A stretch of 49,419 bases of DNA, from the NCBI GenBank assembly GCA_020427155.1, contig JAGQOW010000022.1:1-49419 (forward strand), written 5' to 3'. Below the pieces are notes generated by a model that had not been told where the DNA came from, ran no database searches, and saw nothing but the letters and a program-made list of their open reading frames with translations. The translations under genes were made by a program, and so were the position numbers. This DNA is from Planctomycetales bacterium (GTDB taxonomy: Bacteria > Planctomycetota > Planctomycetia > Pirellulales > Lacipirellulaceae). Shown one piece after another: positions 18,444 through 28,179 of the stretch (within the stretch, counting starts at the first letter, position 1; every line of letters begins with the position of its first letter).

Positions 18444-21400
18444 CTAGCAGGGCTGAGTGCGAAGCGCTTTAGATCGTCGGCCCAGATTGCCGTAACGATG
18501 ATAAACGTGCGACAGGCTTTGCTCCTGGAAGTACCACAGCAACTCAATTCGCCCATGGCCCACCACAGGTGCATCGGCAATATACTGGCCGCTGCGGGCG
18601 GCTGCATTTCTCAATTCAATCGGTACTCGTGAGGGGTGAGCATACCGTAGTCGAATAGAATGGCCGCCTCGCAAGATCTCACCCAGCTCTGCGTCGGACT
18701 CTTCGACGAATTCAATTGCTCCCGCCCACTCGTGAGTCAGATCGTGAAGCAGATTCACATTTTGTGATTCAAAGCCAGGGCGAGAGCTGATGACGGCACG
18801 GCAACATGCGGTTCGAGCCGCTAAAGCGCGGGCAAACAGGTCGAACATCGTATCGGCGTCGTCGACTCGCACATGAACTTCGGGGCGAGGCAAATACCGT
18901 CGCAAATTATCTTCGCCGCGCAGTTGGAAATGGTCGTGCGCATGATCAAACTCTTCAGCCATCCACTGTTCGTAGCTTTGAGCAGCGGCGATGATTGCGT
19001 TTGCTTCTACTGGGTCTACTGCTTGTCGCGAAACTGCGCCAAGAAGTCGATCGCAGAAATCGTCGAGCCCCGTATCGCCAAGATCCCTAACATCCTTGAC
19101 CTGCATAGAATCAGGGTGGTCCTCAAATTGCATGAACGGGACAACATAATTGGGCCCGCCAGCTTTGATGCCCGGCCCTACCGCACTTTTGCCCACGCCT
19201 CCAAATGGCTGGCGCAACACAATGGCGCCGGTCGTCGGCCGGTTGATATATAGATTGCCGGCACGTATGCCTTCCTGCCAAAGCTGGTGTTCGCGCTCGT
19301 CGAGGCTTTCCAAGCCCGAGGTGAGTCCGTAGCCAGTTGCATTGACCAAGTCGATTGCCTCATGCAAGTCACGCGCCGCCATCACACCAAGCAGTGGGCC
19401 AAAAAACTCGGTGCAATGCGTCACGCTGCCGGGCTGGACTCCCCACTTGACTCCAGGGCTCACTAGGTGGGGATTCTCATCAACATGCAGCCGCGGCATG
19501 ACTGCCCACGACTCGCCAGACTCCAGCTCCTTGAGCGCCTTCTCCAATTCGCCACGGGGCGGGCGGATCAGAGGGCTAACCTTCGTGGGCAGTTGCCAGG
19601 CACTACCGACCGGCAGGCTTTCGATTGCATCGCATAGTCGCTCTCGGAAGTCGGGGTCGTGATAGACCTCTGCCTCCAGAATCAACAGCGATGTCGCTGA
19701 GCATTTTTGTCCGCTATGGCTGAAGGCCGAGTGTAACACATGCTTAATCGCCAGATCGCGATCAGAAAGCGCTGTAACAATGGTCGCGTTTTTGCCGCCT
19801 GTTTCGGCAAAGAGCGGCATCGAGGGTTTGGCAGCGAGCATTTGCAGGCCAGTTTCGGTTCCGCCGGTAAGAATCACGGCGTCCACACCGTCGTGAGACG
19901 CCAGTTGCTGCCCCACGCCGCGGCCACTGCCAGGCATAAACTGGAGCGCCGTTTTCGGCACGCCACACTTCCAAAAACATTGGCACAGCAAGTAGCTGAC
20001 GAGCACGGTGTCTGAGGCCGGCTTGAAGATCACCGTGTTCCCTGCAGCTAGCGCAGCGGCGATGCCGCCACACGGAATCGCCAACGGAAAATTCCAGGGC
20101 GAAACCACAACCGCCACGCCGCGTCCACGAGCAGTCAATCCAGGCAAATCGTGAAAGTACTGAGCCGTCTGAGCATAAAACCGGCAAAAGTCAATCGCCT
20201 CGGAAACCTCGGGGTCCGACTCAGCTAGGGTCTTGCCTCCCTCGGCGAGCATCGCCCCCATCAATTCTCCTCGCGAGACGCGCAACTCTTCTGCAACACG
20301 ATTCAACACCTCGCATCTCTCGTTTGCCGAACGGCTTCGCCAGCCGTCCGCATCGTTACGGGCACATTCAACGATCCGCGGCACATCTCCCACGGCAGCC
20401 TGTACAAATCTTGCAACGATCGTGCCGGGCCTCGATGGATCAGTCGACGTTTGGAGCTGTCGGCCGTCGGCAATCTCCTGGCCGACGATCACGAGCGGCA
20501 CTTCTGCGGCAGACTGCTCGCAGCGATCATGCCAGTGCTGAATAATTGCCGCAGCCCAATCGCTGTTCTGCGACAGCGACCAATCCGTGTCGGGTTCGTT
20601 GACAAACGGGAGGCCGGAGATGCTGGGCTCGGGGCTAGCGACAATCTCGCATTGACGATCTTGCGTACGGTTGGGCTCTTGAGCTACCGTCGCAAGGCGG
20701 TCGAACGATCGTTGGAAAGCACGTTCCAGTCGTTGCCAATCGTCGCTATCAACTCGCAAGCTGAATGCATGACGCAAGAAGTTGTCGAGGCCCGTGTTCT
20801 CGTCAAGCCGCCGGACCAGGTAACCGATCGCATTGATGAATTCCTCTTGTCGACAAGCGGGTGCATAGAGCAGTACGTTTTGCGACAGCTCAAATAGCGC
20901 CCGTCGCTGATGATTGGCCATCCCCTCTAGCATCTCGAATTGTATACGGTCGAGGGCACTGGCCCGATAGGCGAGAACCAGCCCATAGGCGAGTGTAAAA
21001 AGATTGTGCGAGGCAACCCCCAGCGAAACGGACGCCAGATTCTCTGGCTCCATGCCATATCGAAGCATGCGCAGGTAATTTGCATCGGTGTCGAGCTTTT
21101 CGCAGTAAGTAGCCAGGGGCCAACCATGTAAACATGCGTCAACTCGTTCCATTTCCATGTTGGCGCCTTTAACAAGGCGTATGGTTACCGACGCGCCTCC
21201 TGCTGCAGTACGGTTTCGTGCCCAGGCGGTGATCTGTCGTTGGGTCTGCAGCGAGTCGGGCAGGTAGGCCTGCAGCGCTATGCCTGCCCGTACCTGTTCC
21301 AGTCCTGGACGATCGAGAGTACGCATAAAGACGCATGCCGTGATTTCTTTGTCCCGATACTCTTCCATGTCGAGATAGACAAACTTCGCGACCTCGGTCC

Positions 21401-22145
21401 CATCGTGCCGAGTGAACCGGCTTTTCGCAGCTGCGCGGTAGAGCAGTTCCATACGGTCGCACAGCGTTTCAATCGTATGCTCGCGCGCCAAGGCAGAGAT
21501 CTGTGAAAAGATGGTCGAGATCTTTACAGAGATCACTTCGATCTCAGGGCGTTGCAGGGCCTGTAGATACATTTTCAACCGACGTTGGGCCTCGCGCTCG
21601 CCCAACAACGATTCGCCAAGGTAGTTTACGTTCATCCGCACGCCTTCTTCTCGACGGTGGTGCAGATGGCCTCGGAGTAGTTGCTCTTCTGCCGGCAGAA
21701 CGACGTTGGCCGTCTCGTGTTTCATCTTTTCTTTGACCAAGGGCATCGCGACGCCGGGAAGATAGGCCCCAAACGATTGAAAACCTCGTAGCAGGGTGCG
21801 GTCGAGTGCGCCGAAGAACCGCGGTACCCCCTGGATGTCGAGAATATGGATGAGTTGGTCGGCCGCCCGATGAGGTAGCCGCGAACGAAATGCCTGATCC
21901 GTCAGTTGGATCATCGTCGCTTTGTCGCTTGGCGACTGGATTAGGTGATCCAGTTCAGCCTGTTGACGACGCTCAGCAGGCGTCTGCAACGCAGCAGCGC
22001 GGATTTGAAGTTTTCGCGCAAGGTGCATCGCTTGCTGGACATCGGTGTCGAGCGAAGAATTCGCATCGACAGTAAAATCCTGCAGCAGCTTGGCAACACC
22101 TTCCTCAACCCGCCGGGCGGTGGCGCCAGAGATCGTAGGAGACAT
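18444..22145 (-). CDS. putA: Bifunctional proline dehydrogenase / glutamate semialdehyde dehydrogenase
   Basis: A 1233-residue two-step enzyme that oxidises proline to glutamate, with FAD in the first active site and NAD in the second. The proline dehydrogenase half covers about residues 80-470 and ends in the RRLDENTGLDNFLR substrate-binding pattern. The aldehyde dehydrogenase half covers about 540-1010, with PWNF near 685, general base E in FAETGGKNA (about 781) and nucleophile C in SHSGQKCSATS (about 815). About 200 further residues follow, as in PutA proteins with an extra C-terminal aldehyde-dehydrogenase-like domain. No N-terminal ribbon-helix-helix DNA-binding domain is present, so it should not act as its own repressor. 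The start is ATG 22145. It lies 69 nt after the zinc-ribbon CBS gene. Confidence 0.95.
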   Translation of the reverse strand: MSPTISGATARRVEEGVAKLLQDFTVDANSSLDTDVQQAMHLARKLQIRAAALQTPAERRQQAELDHLIQSPSDKATMIQLTDQAFRSRLPHRAADQLIHILDIQGVPRFFGALDRTLLRGFQSFGAYLPGVAMPLVKEKMKHETANVVLPAEEQLLRGHLHHRREEGVRMNVNYLGESLLGEREAQRRLKMYLQALQRPEIEVISVKISTIFSQISALAREHTIETLCDRMELLYRAAAKSRFTRHDGTEVAKFVYLDMEEYRDKEITACVFMRTLDRPGLEQVRAGIALQAYLPDSLQTQRQITAWARNRTAAGGASVTIRLVKGANMEMERVDACLHGWPLATYCEKLDTDANYLRMLRYGMEPENLASVSLGVASHNLFTLAYGLVLAYRASALDRIQFEMLEGMANHQRRALFELSQNVLLYAPACRQEEFINAIGYLVRRLDENTGLDNFLRHAFSLRVDSDDWQRLERAFQRSFDRLATVAQEPNRTQDRQCEIVASPEPSISGLPFVNEPDTDWSLSQNSDWAAAIIQHWHDRCEQSAAEVPLVIVGQEIADGRQLQTSTDPSRPGTIVARFVQAAVGDVPRIVECARNDADGWRSRSANERCEVLNRVAEELRVSRGELMGAMLAEGGKTLAESDPEVSEAIDFCRFYAQTAQYFHDLPGLTARGRGVAVVVSPWNFPLAIPCGGIAAALAAGNTVIFKPASDTVLVSYLLCQCFWKCGVPKTALQFMPGSGRGVGQQLASHDGVDAVILTGGTETGLQMLAAKPSMPLFAETGGKNATIVTALSDRDLAIKHVLHSAFSHSGQKCSATSLLILEAEVYHDPDFRERLCDAIESLPVGSAWQLPTKVSPLIRPPRGELEKALKELESGESWAVMPRLHVDENPHLVSPGVKWGVQPGSVTHCTEFFGPLLGVMAARDLHEAIDLVNATGYGLTSGLESLDEREHQLWQEGIRAGNLYINRPTTGAIVLRQPFGGVGKSAVGPGIKAGGPNYVVPFMQFEDHPDSMQVKDVRDLGDTGLDDFCDRLLGAVSRQAVDPVEANAIIAAAQSYEQWMAEEFDHAHDHFQLRGEDNLRRYLPRPEVHVRVDDADTMFDLFARALAARTACCRAVISSRPGFESQNVNLLHDLTHEWAGAIEFVEESDAELGEILRGGHSIRLRYAHPSRVPIELRNAAARSGQYIADAPVVGHGRIELLWYFQEQSLSHVYHRYGNLGRRSKALRTQPC

Positions 22146-22214
22146 CCGCAAGTGCCTCGCTCACGGGTTGCCGGTTTTCGCCGAACACCTCATCACAGCG
22201 GCGCAGTCCGCGCC

Positions 22215-22733
22215 TCAGGTCGCCGCGCTAATGCGCTCGGAAAGATAATGGAGAATATCGCGGATCGAGATCACCCCTACAAGCTTCCCCGCTTCCATGA
22301 TGGGAATATGGCGATACCCTCCGACATGCATCTTGTGCAAAGCAAAGGCGATGCGGTCTTTCGATTCGAGTGTGACCGGGGCAGTTGTCATGACCGAGCT
22401 AATGGGGCGGTCGGCGAACTGGGCCACGTCGGCGTTAAGCCGGCAAAGCGCATCGCGCTCGGTAAAAATACCTTTCAGCGCTTCGCCTTCGACGATCATC
22501 ACACACCCTATCGACTCGGCGGCCATCTGCTTCAGCACCGTACGGACAGGTACTTCTGGAGCGACGTTGCAAGCAGTCCTCAGCTTCAGTAGCTGAATTC
22601 GATCTTTGAGCAGTCCGCGCTCTACCGAGGTTCCCGGCTGTGGAATGCTCAGGTCGGTAAGCGAATGCTGACAGTCGTCACAAAGATCGGACCCTTCGAT
22701 GTTTTCTGAACCGCAGAATGGACAAGTAATCAT
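22215..22733 (-). CDS. Zinc-ribbon protein with paired CBS domains
   Basis: A 172-residue protein. Residues 4-22 form a CPFC-x10-CDDC zinc-ribbon-like motif (four Cys), followed by a linker and a CBS pair (about 45-168) with GIFTERDAL and GGYRHIPIMEAGKLVGVISIRDIL. CBS pairs bind adenosine nucleotides and regulate partner proteins (family knowledge). The ATG overlaps the korB stop codon in an ATGA (22730-22733), which implies translational coupling and a role tied to the oxidoreductase. It shares the GIFTERDAL pattern and GGYR-x2-PI with the CBS protein at the other end of korAB. The in-frame TTG at 22745 is less likely. Confidence 0.88.
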   Translation of the reverse strand: MITCPFCGSENIEGSDLCDDCQHSLTDLSIPQPGTSVERGLLKDRIQLLKLRTACNVAPEVPVRTVLKQMAAESIGCVMIVEGEALKGIFTERDALCRLNADVAQFADRPISSVMTTAPVTLESKDRIAFALHKMHVGGYRHIPIMEAGKLVGVISIRDILHYLSERISAAT

Positions 22734-23755
22734 GAGACTTTCCAAGTATCACCCGAGTTGAATAAAGCTTCCAAATCCCCTCGGCCTTTCGACTTGATCG
22801 ACTGGTTTACTTGCTCGTTGATTTGCTCGTCATAGCGGGGTGCGTCGACCGATCGAAATACCCCAATAGGTTCGGGGAATCCATCCTCGTAGCGCATACG
22901 GCTCAGAAGATAGGCCAGGCTCGGCTCAGGACTGCGCTCGTCGTGAAACAGCAGGTCATCTTCAGAAATACCTTTGCCCAACTCGACAACTTCTGGATCC
23001 AGGCCGTTGAGGCGAATGCCTTTATCGCGATCCTTGCCGAAAATCAGAGGCTTGCCGTGCTCCAGTTCCAGGGTAGTTTCCGCTTTCGTGTTACGATCTT
23101 TAGCGTAATCCCAGGCGCCGTCGTTGAAGACATTGCAGTTCTGATACACTTCGACAAAAGCAGTCCCCTGATGGTCAGCGGCCCGTTTAAGCACCGCACC
23201 CAAGTGAGTGATATTGGTGTCGATGCTGCGCGCGACAAAAGTCGCTTCGCACCCGATGGCGATCGAGAGCGGGTGAAGCGGATTGTCGATCGCGCCCATG
23301 GGGGAGCTTTTGGTTTTTTTGCCCAGCGGCGAAGTCGGCGAGTACTGTCCCTTGGTGAGCCCGTAGATGCGATTGTTGAACAAGACGATGTTCAAGTCCA
23401 TGTTCCGCCGAATGCAGTGCATCAAATGGTTGCCGCCGATCGAGAGACCGTCGCCGTCGCCAGTGATGACCCAAACCTGAAGATCGGGGCGACAAGTCTT
23501 GAGGCCGGTCGCCACGGCAGGCGCCCGACCATGGATCGAGTGCATGCCATAGGTATTCATGTAGTAAGGAAATCGGCTTGAACAACCGATGCCGGAAATG
23601 AATACCAGGTTCTCGCGCGGCAAACCTAGCGTAGGCAGCATCTTTTTCATTTGCGCGAGGATCGAATAATCGCCGCAGCCTGGACACCAACGTACGTCCT
23701 GGTCACTTGCGAAATCAGAGGGCTTCAGTACGGGGAGAGGGGTTTCGATGCTCAT
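22730..23755 (-). CDS. korB: 2-oxoacid:ferredoxin oxidoreductase, beta subunit
   Basis: A 341-residue thiamine diphosphate-binding subunit. It has the N-terminal VRWCPGCGDYSIL motif (Cys24, Cys27), GIGCSSRFPYYMNTYGMHSIHGRAP and the cofactor motif GDGDGLSIGGNHLMH followed by NNRIYGLTKGQ. With KorA it oxidatively decarboxylates a 2-oxoacid to its acyl-CoA and reduces ferredoxin. The sequence type fits 2-oxoglutarate enzymes best; pyruvate or branched-chain substrates are not excluded. ATG 23755 is chosen over TTG 23782, which would overlap korA. It lies 16 nt after korA and overlaps the next gene by 4 nt. No separate ferredoxin gene is in the cluster. Confidence 0.92.
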   Translation of the reverse strand: MSIETPLPVLKPSDFASDQDVRWCPGCGDYSILAQMKKMLPTLGLPRENLVFISGIGCSSRFPYYMNTYGMHSIHGRAPAVATGLKTCRPDLQVWVITGDGDGLSIGGNHLMHCIRRNMDLNIVLFNNRIYGLTKGQYSPTSPLGKKTKSSPMGAIDNPLHPLSIAIGCEATFVARSIDTNITHLGAVLKRAADHQGTAFVEVYQNCNVFNDGAWDYAKDRNTKAETTLELEHGKPLIFGKDRDKGIRLNGLDPEVVELGKGISEDDLLFHDERSPEPSLAYLLSRMRYEDGFPEPIGVFRSVDAPRYDEQINEQVNQSIKSKGRGDLEALFNSGDTWKVS

Positions 23756-23771
23756 CTCAGTTGGTTGCCTT

Positions 23772-25622
23772 TTATGCAACAAGCGAATTAATCTTGGAAA
23801 GAATCTCGGCGACGCTGAATGGCTTGCCTTGAACCTTGTTCAAGCCAACCGCGTCAATTAGAAAACTCGATCGAATCACCGCACCCAGCTGACCTAAATT
23901 GAGCTCGGGAATCAGGATTCTGTCAAACTTTTTTAGGATCTCACCCAGGTTTCTCGGGAATGGATTCAAATAGCGAAGATGGCAGTGACTTACCTTTTTT
24001 CCAGATGCTTGCGCGGCATGCACGGCTGTCACACAAGCTCCATAGGTGCCGCCCCAACTGACCACTAGCAAATCTCCGCTCTCGGGGCCGTCGAGCTCCT
24101 GCAACGGAATGTCGTTGGCCATGTTGGCAACTTTCTCGGCTCGCAATCGGCACATGTGCTCGTGATTGTTGGGATCGTAGCTGACGTTGCCCGAACCGTC
24201 TTGCTTTTCCAATCCGCCTAGCCGATGCTCCAGCCCCGGCGTTCCTGGAATTGCCCAGGGTCGCGAAAGCTTGTCATCCCGCTGATAGGGTGAGAAACGA
24301 TCGCCATTGGCCGACGGGCCGGGATGGGTGATGGGAATCTTGGGAATCTCACTGAGCGCAGGGATCCTCCAGGGCTCCGAGCCGTTGGCGATATAACCGT
24401 CGGTCAGCACAAACACTGGGGTCATATACGCCACGGCCAGCTTCCAGGCTTCCAGTGCGATATCGAAGCAATCGCCTGGGCTGCGGGCGGCGAGCACGGG
24501 CATGGGGCATTCGCCATTGCGACCAAAAAGGGCTTGATTCAAATCAGACTGCTCGGTTTTGGTAGGCAGGCCTGTCGAGGGACCGCCCCGTTGTACGTTG
24601 ATAACCAGCATGGGCAATTCCGTGATCACGGCAAGGCCCAGGCCCTCTCCTTTCAGCGCAATGCCGGGTCCGCTGCTCGCGGTCACACTCATCGAACCGG
24701 CGAAAGCGGCGCCGATCGTCGAGGTCATCGCGGCAATCTCATCTTCAGCTTGAAATGTAAGCACGTTGAAATTCTTGTGCTTCGCCAGCTCGTGCAGAAT
24801 GTCGCTGGCGGGGGTGATCGGGTAAGCCCCCAAGAACAACTGCTTCGCCGACATATGGGCTGCGGTTAGCAATCCCCAGGCCAACGCTTGGTTGCCAATG
24901 ATGTTCCGGTAGGTCCCAGGAGTCAGTTTTGCCGGGGCGACATGGTACTGCGTGCTTATGGCCTCAACTGTTTCGCCATAATGATAACCGGCCTTGAGGG
25001 CTGCGGTATTTGCTTGTGCCACTTCAGGACGCTTGCCAAACTTCGAGTCAATGTATCGGAGCGTAGGCTCCAACGAGCGACCATAGAGCCAGAAAACCAG
25101 CCCCATGGCGAAGAAATTCCGGCACCGATCTGCCTCTTTCTGGGAAAGCCCGCAATCTTCAACCGCCAAACGTGTCAGCTTGGTCATCGGCACCGAATGG
25201 AGCTTGTAGCCCTCGAGGCTGCCGTCTTCCGCAGGGTTTGTTGTGTATCCGGCCTGCTCCAGTCCCTTTTTCTCGAACGCATCTTCATTGAGAAGCAGGA
25301 TGCCGCCCTGCCGCAGGTCGGCCAGATTGGTCGCCAGGGCTGCCGGGTTCATCGCAACTAGCGCGTCGACCGTATCGCCTGGCGTAAAGATCTCATTGCT
25401 AGAAAAGTGAATCTGAAAACCGCTGACCCCCGCCCTGGTGCCGCGAGGAGCACGTATCTCGGCGGGAAAGTCCGGAAAGGTCGCGACGTCGTTTCCCAGC
25501 AGCGCAGAAGTATTGGTGAATTGGGTACCAGCCAACTGCATGCCGTCCCCCGAGTCGCCGCAAAAACGAACGGTAGCCTCGTCAAGGTTGGTGACAGGTT
25601 TGGGAGGGGTTGTAGTGGCCAT
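23772..25622 (-). CDS. korA: 2-oxoacid:ferredoxin oxidoreductase, fused gamma-alpha subunit
   Basis: A 616-residue protein. An N-terminal gamma-type domain ([18 protein letters not shown], to about residue 190) is joined to the alpha domain, which begins near [21 protein letters not shown] and contains [20 protein letters not shown] and [16 protein letters not shown]. This gamma-alpha fusion is typical of KorA in aerobic and microaerobic bacteria. ATG 25622 is used; AAGGA lies about 13 nt upstream, and a GTG at 25643 is an alternative. It is flanked by a CBS-domain gene 75 nt upstream and korB 16 nt downstream on the same strand. Confidence 0.93.
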   Translation of the reverse strand: MATTTPPKPVTNLDEATVRFCGDSGDGMQLAGTQFTNTSALLGNDVATFPDFPAEIRAPRGTRAGVSGFQIHFSSNEIFTPGDTVDALVAMNPAALATNLADLRQGGILLLNEDAFEKKGLEQAGYTTNPAEDGSLEGYKLHSVPMTKLTRLAVEDCGLSQKEADRCRNFFAMGLVFWLYGRSLEPTLRYIDSKFGKRPEVAQANTAALKAGYHYGETVEAISTQYHVAPAKLTPGTYRNIIGNQALAWGLLTAAHMSAKQLFLGAYPITPASDILHELAKHKNFNVLTFQAEDEIAAMTSTIGAAFAGSMSVTASSGPGIALKGEGLGLAVITELPMLVINVQRGGPSTGLPTKTEQSDLNQALFGRNGECPMPVLAARSPGDCFDIALEAWKLAVAYMTPVFVLTDGYIANGSEPWRIPALSEIPKIPITHPGPSANGDRFSPYQRDDKLSRPWAIPGTPGLEHRLGGLEKQDGSGNVSYDPNNHEHMCRLRAEKVANMANDIPLQELDGPESGDLLVVSWGGTYGACVTAVHAAQASGKKVSHCHLRYLNPFPRNLGEILKKFDRILIPELNLGQLGAVIRSSFLIDAVGLNKVQGKPFSVAEILSKINSLVA

Positions 25623-25697
25623 AATTGCCGACAATTCCTTCACACAAAAAAGGGGAATGCTATCAAGCGAAAGGGAAGTTGACTTCGTCGCGGTTCG

Positions 25698-26162
25698 TTA
25701 TGCGCCTTCGCGCTCGCTGGGAGCAGAACTCGGATCAGGAGGGAGTGTGTAGATCGTTTGGGGAAAATGATCTACCAGGTAATGCACAATACCGTAAACA
25801 GTCGCCAAGCCTGTGGGCGTCCCGCCAGGGCCAAGGATAGGAAGCTGCCGATAGCCGCCTTCCGACATCGTGCTGATGGCTTCGCCCACGCTGGCGCCTT
25901 CTTCGAGCGAAACAGGATCGCGAGACATGACTTGCGATACAGGCTGGTCCAGATCTTGCTGAGCGGCCATCAACCTGAGCGCGTCGCGCTCCGTGAAAAT
26001 GCCTGCCAACCGGCCCTCCTCGCAGATCAAGACGTGACCAGTCTTCTGAGCCTTCAGCAATCGTAGCACTTCGCTCACGGTAGCGTCGGGTGCGACGAAC
26101 AATGGCTCGTCCGGATAGGCCGCGGTCACCGATTCGGTGCTAAGACTGAGCTGGAAACTCAC
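25698..26162 (-). CDS. CBS-domain pair protein
   Basis: A 154-residue protein made of two CBS domains (about 20-70 and 85-135) with GIFTERDALRLMA and GGYRQLPIL, and a short Pro/Ser-rich tail (PPDPSSAPS). The start is GTG 26162, with GAGAAGG 9 nt upstream. CBS pairs sense AMP, ADP, ATP or S-adenosylmethionine in characterised families; the ligand here is unknown. Its place as the first gene before korA, with a second CBS gene after korB, suggests a role in controlling this oxidoreductase. It lacks the zinc ribbon of the other CBS protein. Confidence 0.88.
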   Translation of the reverse strand: MSFQLSLSTESVTAAYPDEPLFVAPDATVSEVLRLLKAQKTGHVLICEEGRLAGIFTERDALRLMAAQQDLDQPVSQVMSRDPVSLEEGASVGEAISTMSEGGYRQLPILGPGGTPTGLATVYGIVHYLVDHFPQTIYTLPPDPSSAPSEREGA

Positions 26163-26284
26163 GGCTTATGGCCTTCTCGACTGTCAGTAATCCTGGTACT
26201 CGCATCTCCGAAATTTACCATGCCCGCTGCTGCTGTTGAACAGCAAAACAGGGCGGAATCTTCCCTTTTCGCAAACTAGGCGGT

Positions 26285-27154
26285 CTACCGTTGCTCATCC
26301 CGTCCGGTTGAGTAGAAACGCTCCAAGTTGATCCCGCCACGCTGTTCCTCTTCTACCAGTTTCAGCCGAGACTCCAACTGCTCGACCCGCCGGGCTAGCG
26401 AGGGGAGTAATCGTTCTTCGGGATCGGCCTGCTTCGTCCTCGGCACCTGCGGGTAGCCCAAATGACGTTGCATTGCCGCAAAGAGCAGCAGCGGATCCTT
26501 CGACCGATTTGCCCATGCGATTCGCCCCTCGCGGCTGCCAAACAGCACCACCCCGCCTGCCGCTGTGTCCTCGCTGCCAGTCTCTAGAAGCTGCTTTTCT
26601 TGATAGTAGCCGCTCCGCACATAAATCAGGTCTGCCAGCTCGACGATGCCGAGCTGTCGGCGAACGGTGAGAATCCAGTCTTGCCAGGCGGAGTCATACG
26701 ACCCGTCGCGCGCCATCGCCCCCAGACCCGCATCGTAGCTGAGCCGATTGCGGCACAACGCTTCGAATTGGAAGAAAAACAACCCTTGCAGACTCATATT
26801 TTCATCGGCACGGTATTTGGCCTCGCGGCCAAGAATCTGCAGCCCAATGCGGAGATCAAACCGCCGCCGGTCATTCTCTGCTTCGCTCATCACATAGCAT
26901 TGGAAGGGCGAAAAATAGTGCCCCAGTTGTTTCATCCCCTCGGCAAACGCTCCTTGATGACGCAACTCGGCAAGCAGGAAATCAACCGCCAGCGGCAATT
27001 TGGTCGTCGCCAGCAACTCCTCGCGCACCGAGGCCAAGATGTCTTGTGCGGGTGTGTTCTCCTGCAAGCGCTCGCCAAGCACCATAAAGAAGTGCTGCTG
27101 CTCGATGTACTCTTCACGGGCGAGCGGCGAAAGTGTCTTTTCTTCAGCGGTCAT
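26285..27154 (-). CDS. Conserved-looking soluble protein of unknown function
   Basis: A 289-residue protein without signal or membrane segment. Its N-terminus is helical (EEYIEQQHFFMVLGERLQENTPAQDILASVREELL). The middle is acidic and basic mixed, with HYFSPFQCYVMSEAENDRRRFDLRIGLQILGREAKYR. The C-terminus has a likely coiled coil (LARRVEQLESRLKLVEEEQ, about residues 250-272). No family is recognised. ATG 27154 overlaps the end of the upstream hydrolase gene by 11 nt, so the two are coupled. The open frame to 27229 only mirrors the hydrolase and is not used. Confidence 0.7.
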   Translation of the reverse strand: MTAEEKTLSPLAREEYIEQQHFFMVLGERLQENTPAQDILASVREELLATTKLPLAVDFLLAELRHQGAFAEGMKQLGHYFSPFQCYVMSEAENDRRRFDLRIGLQILGREAKYRADENMSLQGLFFFQFEALCRNRLSYDAGLGAMARDGSYDSAWQDWILTVRRQLGIVELADLIYVRSGYYQEKQLLETGSEDTAAGGVVLFGSREGRIAWANRSKDPLLLFAAMQRHLGYPQVPRTKQADPEERLLPSLARRVEQLESRLKLVEEEQRGGINLERFYSTGRDEQR

Positions 27155-28019
27155 TGTCCGACTCTGCCTGCATGTTCTCACCCAGAAAGGCCGCACACTT
27201 CTCCAGTGCGGTGCGGTCCAGCATCGCAAAGACGTGCCCCACCCCTGGCACTACGTGGAACCCCGCAGAGACCCCTACCCTTCTTAAGCTCTCGCACATC
27301 GACACGGGACTCTCGATGGGTACCAGATTATCCTTTTCGCCATGGAAGGAGAACATCGGCGGGTCGTCCGATGAGACAAATTCGACCGGCGAGGCCAGCC
27401 GATATTGCTCAGCCTGCTGACGACGCGTACCCCCCAGCCAGAATGCCAGCATGTCCAGGTCCATTGGAAAGCTCCGGAAATCGCACGGAGCTCCACCACC
27501 TGCGACCGCCTGCAATCGCGTACTCGGAGAGTTGGCCAGGTTGACCGGACCTTCGAGCCCGTCCGCTTCGTCGGTCGTTCCCAGCAGCGCCACCAATTGA
27601 GCTCCTGCCGAGTAGCCAAATCCGCCAACTCGATTGGGATCGATCTTCAATCGTTCTGCGTGGCTTCTCATCCAGCGAACTGCCTCTTTGCAATCTTCGA
27701 TTTGGGCAGGAAATCGATGGGTCGGCGCCAATCGATAGCTGATCGCAACCGCTGTCATCCCACGGCTAGCTAGCATTTGTGCAAAGCCCGAGAGTTGGGC
27801 TCGAGTACCAGTGTACCAGGCTCCTCCATGCACCACCAAGACGCCAGGAAAGGGGCCGTCTCCCTCGGGAATGTACAAATCGGCTTTCAGTTCACCTGAG
27901 TCGCGCTCAGCGTACACCTCGCCATAGTATGCCTGGTACTTGCCAGCCGACGCCGTGGAACAAACAATGCAACCCACAACCACTGCCAATTTGACTAGAA
28001 AAATGCTTGGTTTCGTCAT
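27144..28019 (-). CDS. Exported alpha/beta hydrolase (esterase/lipase type)
   Basis: A 291-residue protein with a cleavable signal peptide (cleavage near STASA-GK, residue 26). The oxyanion-hole motif HGGAW starts at residue 64, and the nucleophile is S137 in FGYSAGAQL. The later FSFHGEKDNLVP and PGVGHVF segments supply the acid and the histidine. This is the pattern of carboxylesterases and feruloyl-esterase-like hydrolases. The substrate is unknown, and acetylated or feruloylated polysaccharide is possible. It is divergent from ribBA and overlaps the next gene by 11 nt. Confidence 0.88.
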   Translation of the reverse strand: MTKPSIFLVKLAVVVGCIVCSTASAGKYQAYYGEVYAERDSGELKADLYIPEGDGPFPGVLVVHGGAWYTGTRAQLSGFAQMLASRGMTAVAISYRLAPTHRFPAQIEDCKEAVRWMRSHAERLKIDPNRVGGFGYSAGAQLVALLGTTDEADGLEGPVNLANSPSTRLQAVAGGGAPCDFRSFPMDLDMLAFWLGGTRRQQAEQYRLASPVEFVSSDDPPMFSFHGEKDNLVPIESPVSMCESLRRVGVSAGFHVVPGVGHVFAMLDRTALEKCAAFLGENMQAESDNDR

Positions 28020-28039
28020 CTGACAAGCTCTCCGGGCAC

Positions 28040-28069
28040 TTGGTCTTCATCTGGCCCGCTTCTTATAAT
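28040..28069 (+). promoter_or_regulatory. Candidate promoter of ribBA
   Basis: TTGGTC at 28040-28045 and a consensus TATAAT at 28064-28069 are separated by 18 bp. Transcription would begin near 28076, giving a leader of about 100 nt before the ribBA ATG. The leader shows no recognisable FMN riboswitch. Confidence 0.55.
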
Positions 28070-28179
28070 AACCGTTGTCCCGCAGGGGAACGGCAAGAAT
28101 CGTGCGAACGGCAGCATTGCTAGCCGCGACTTCGCTCGAACTACTAGAAACCCACGAAAAACTTCAGAAGACCGGTCTC

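Noticed and set aside
28076..28179. Possible FMN riboswitch before ribBA
   Set aside because: The conserved RFN-element blocks (such as AGGGGC and the paired CCGACGG regions) are not present.
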